DNA from: an uncultured Verrucomicrobiota bacterium
GTDB taxonomy: Bacteria > Verrucomicrobiota > Verrucomicrobiia > Limisphaerales > UBA9464
Direction: 5' to 3'
Length of the DNA: 5,606 nt
Assembly (NCBI GenBank): GCA_903864375.1
Contig: CAIPFS010000499.1
Coordinates: forward strand, 1 to 5,606
A program made the position numbers and the translations under genes. Positions within the stretch are counted from its first letter, which is position 1; the number at the start of each line of letters is the position of its first letter. This document shows positions 5,253 to 5,606 of the stretch, one piece after another. The notes beneath the pieces were generated by a model that searched no databases, was not told the origin of the DNA, and saw only the letters and a program-made list of their open reading frames with translations.

Positions 5253-5606
5253 ATGACACTGGGTCTGGGATCGTTTCCCGCGGGCTCCACCCTGGTCGAC
5301 CTGTACGATCATCTGCCGGATGTGGTCTTTTTCATGAAAGACCTGGGGGGACGCTACCTCGCCGTCAATCAATCCCTCGTGAACCGGGTGGGCTTGCGCC
5401 AAAAATGCGACCTTCTGGGTCGATCAGCCCGGGAAATTTTTCCGAGTCCGTACGGGGAACGCTATTCCGCCCAGGACGATTGGGTGATGCGAACCGGAAA
5501 CCGCATCGAGGATCGTCTGGAGCTGCACTGGTATTCCCGCGGGAGGGCCGGTTGGTGCCTGACCACCAAAATTCCCCTGCGGGATGAGGAGGGTCGCGTG
5601 GCGAGA
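5253..5606 (+). CDS. PAS-domain protein, probable transcriptional regulator (3' part outside window)
   Basis: The first 118 residues of a protein whose reading frame stays open to the window end. Residues about 13-115 form a PAS domain. DLYDHLPDVVFFMKDLGGRY (16-35) is a typical PAS opening, AVNQSLVNRVGL (37-48) the following helix, LLGRSAREIFP (54-64) the next segment, and WCLTTKIPLRDEEGRV (101-116) the last strands with the usual turn. The D-x-x-PDVVFF-x-KD and GWCLTTK wording is what I associate with PAS-AraC regulators in Verrucomicrobiota and Planctomycetota. An AraC-type helix-turn-helix is expected beyond the window but cannot be seen; a histidine kinase or diguanylate cyclase would also fit the visible part. 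The start is uncertain. ATG 5253 is preferred by domain position; an in-frame GTG at 5208 has an AAGG seven bases before it. Its divergent place beside the hydroxyproline genes suggests it senses a ligand and controls them, which is inference. Confidence 0.72.
   Translation, partial: MTLGLGSFPAGSTLVDLYDHLPDVVFFMKDLGGRYLAVNQSLVNRVGLRQKCDLLGRSAREIFPSPYGERYSAQDDWVMRTGNRIEDRLELHWYSRGRAGWCLTTKIPLRDEEGRVAR

Noticed and set aside
5070..5402. Minus-strand open frame (110 residues) upstream of the deaminase gene
   Set aside because: Its first half is antisense to the PAS domain codons and the rest lies in the divergent control region; no family resemblance.
1..5606. CRISPR array, tRNA, rRNA, transposase or phage genes
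   Set aside because: I saw no spaced repeats, cloverleaf-like segments, or transposase or phage-like products on either strand.

Overview
The window looks like a piece of a GC-rich chromosome from the PVC superphylum, most plausibly Verrucomicrobiota. This rests on gene content: a secreted protein joining a ThuA domain to a DUF1080 domain, and a PAS-domain regulator whose PAS type I associate with AraC-like regulators of this group. Weak or absent Shine-Dalgarno sequences before most starts also fit. The taxonomic call is inference; there is no rRNA or marker gene here.

Four genes lie head to tail on the minus strand and probably form one transcription unit, read from right to left. (1) 5037-4030: a DHDPS/NAL-superfamily lyase most like delta1-pyrroline-4-hydroxy-2-carboxylate (Pyr4H2C) deaminase, with an unusual Pro/Ala-rich tail. 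(2) 3988-3038: a proline racemase superfamily enzyme with both catalytic cysteines, best called 4-hydroxyproline 2-epimerase. (3) 2916-1576: a secreted ThuA + DUF1080 (3-keto-disaccharide hydrolase type) protein. (4) 1502-180: an outer-membrane beta-barrel, probably a phosphate-selective-porin (OprO/OprP) type protein. Gaps are 41, 121 and 73 bases. A fifth gene, on the plus strand from about 5253 and cut off by the window end, encodes a PAS-domain protein that is probably the local transcriptional regulator. The 215-base divergent region between it and gene 1 holds a clear inverted repeat.

Together genes 1 and 2 supply two of the four steps of bacterial trans-4-hydroxy-L-proline catabolism: epimerisation to cis-4-hydroxy-D-proline, then (after an oxidase not seen here) deamination of Pyr4H2C to alpha-ketoglutarate semialdehyde. 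The D-hydroxyproline oxidase/dehydrogenase and the semialdehyde dehydrogenase are missing from the window. The two following genes act in the envelope. They suggest, as inference only, that hydroxyproline use is tied to uptake and processing of a larger hydroxyproline-bearing material such as collagen or plant hydroxyproline-rich glycoprotein.

Bases 1-179 hold no gene. They contain an AT-rich 8-bp hairpin just past the last gene and a GC-rich stretch that may be a copy of a dispersed repeat.
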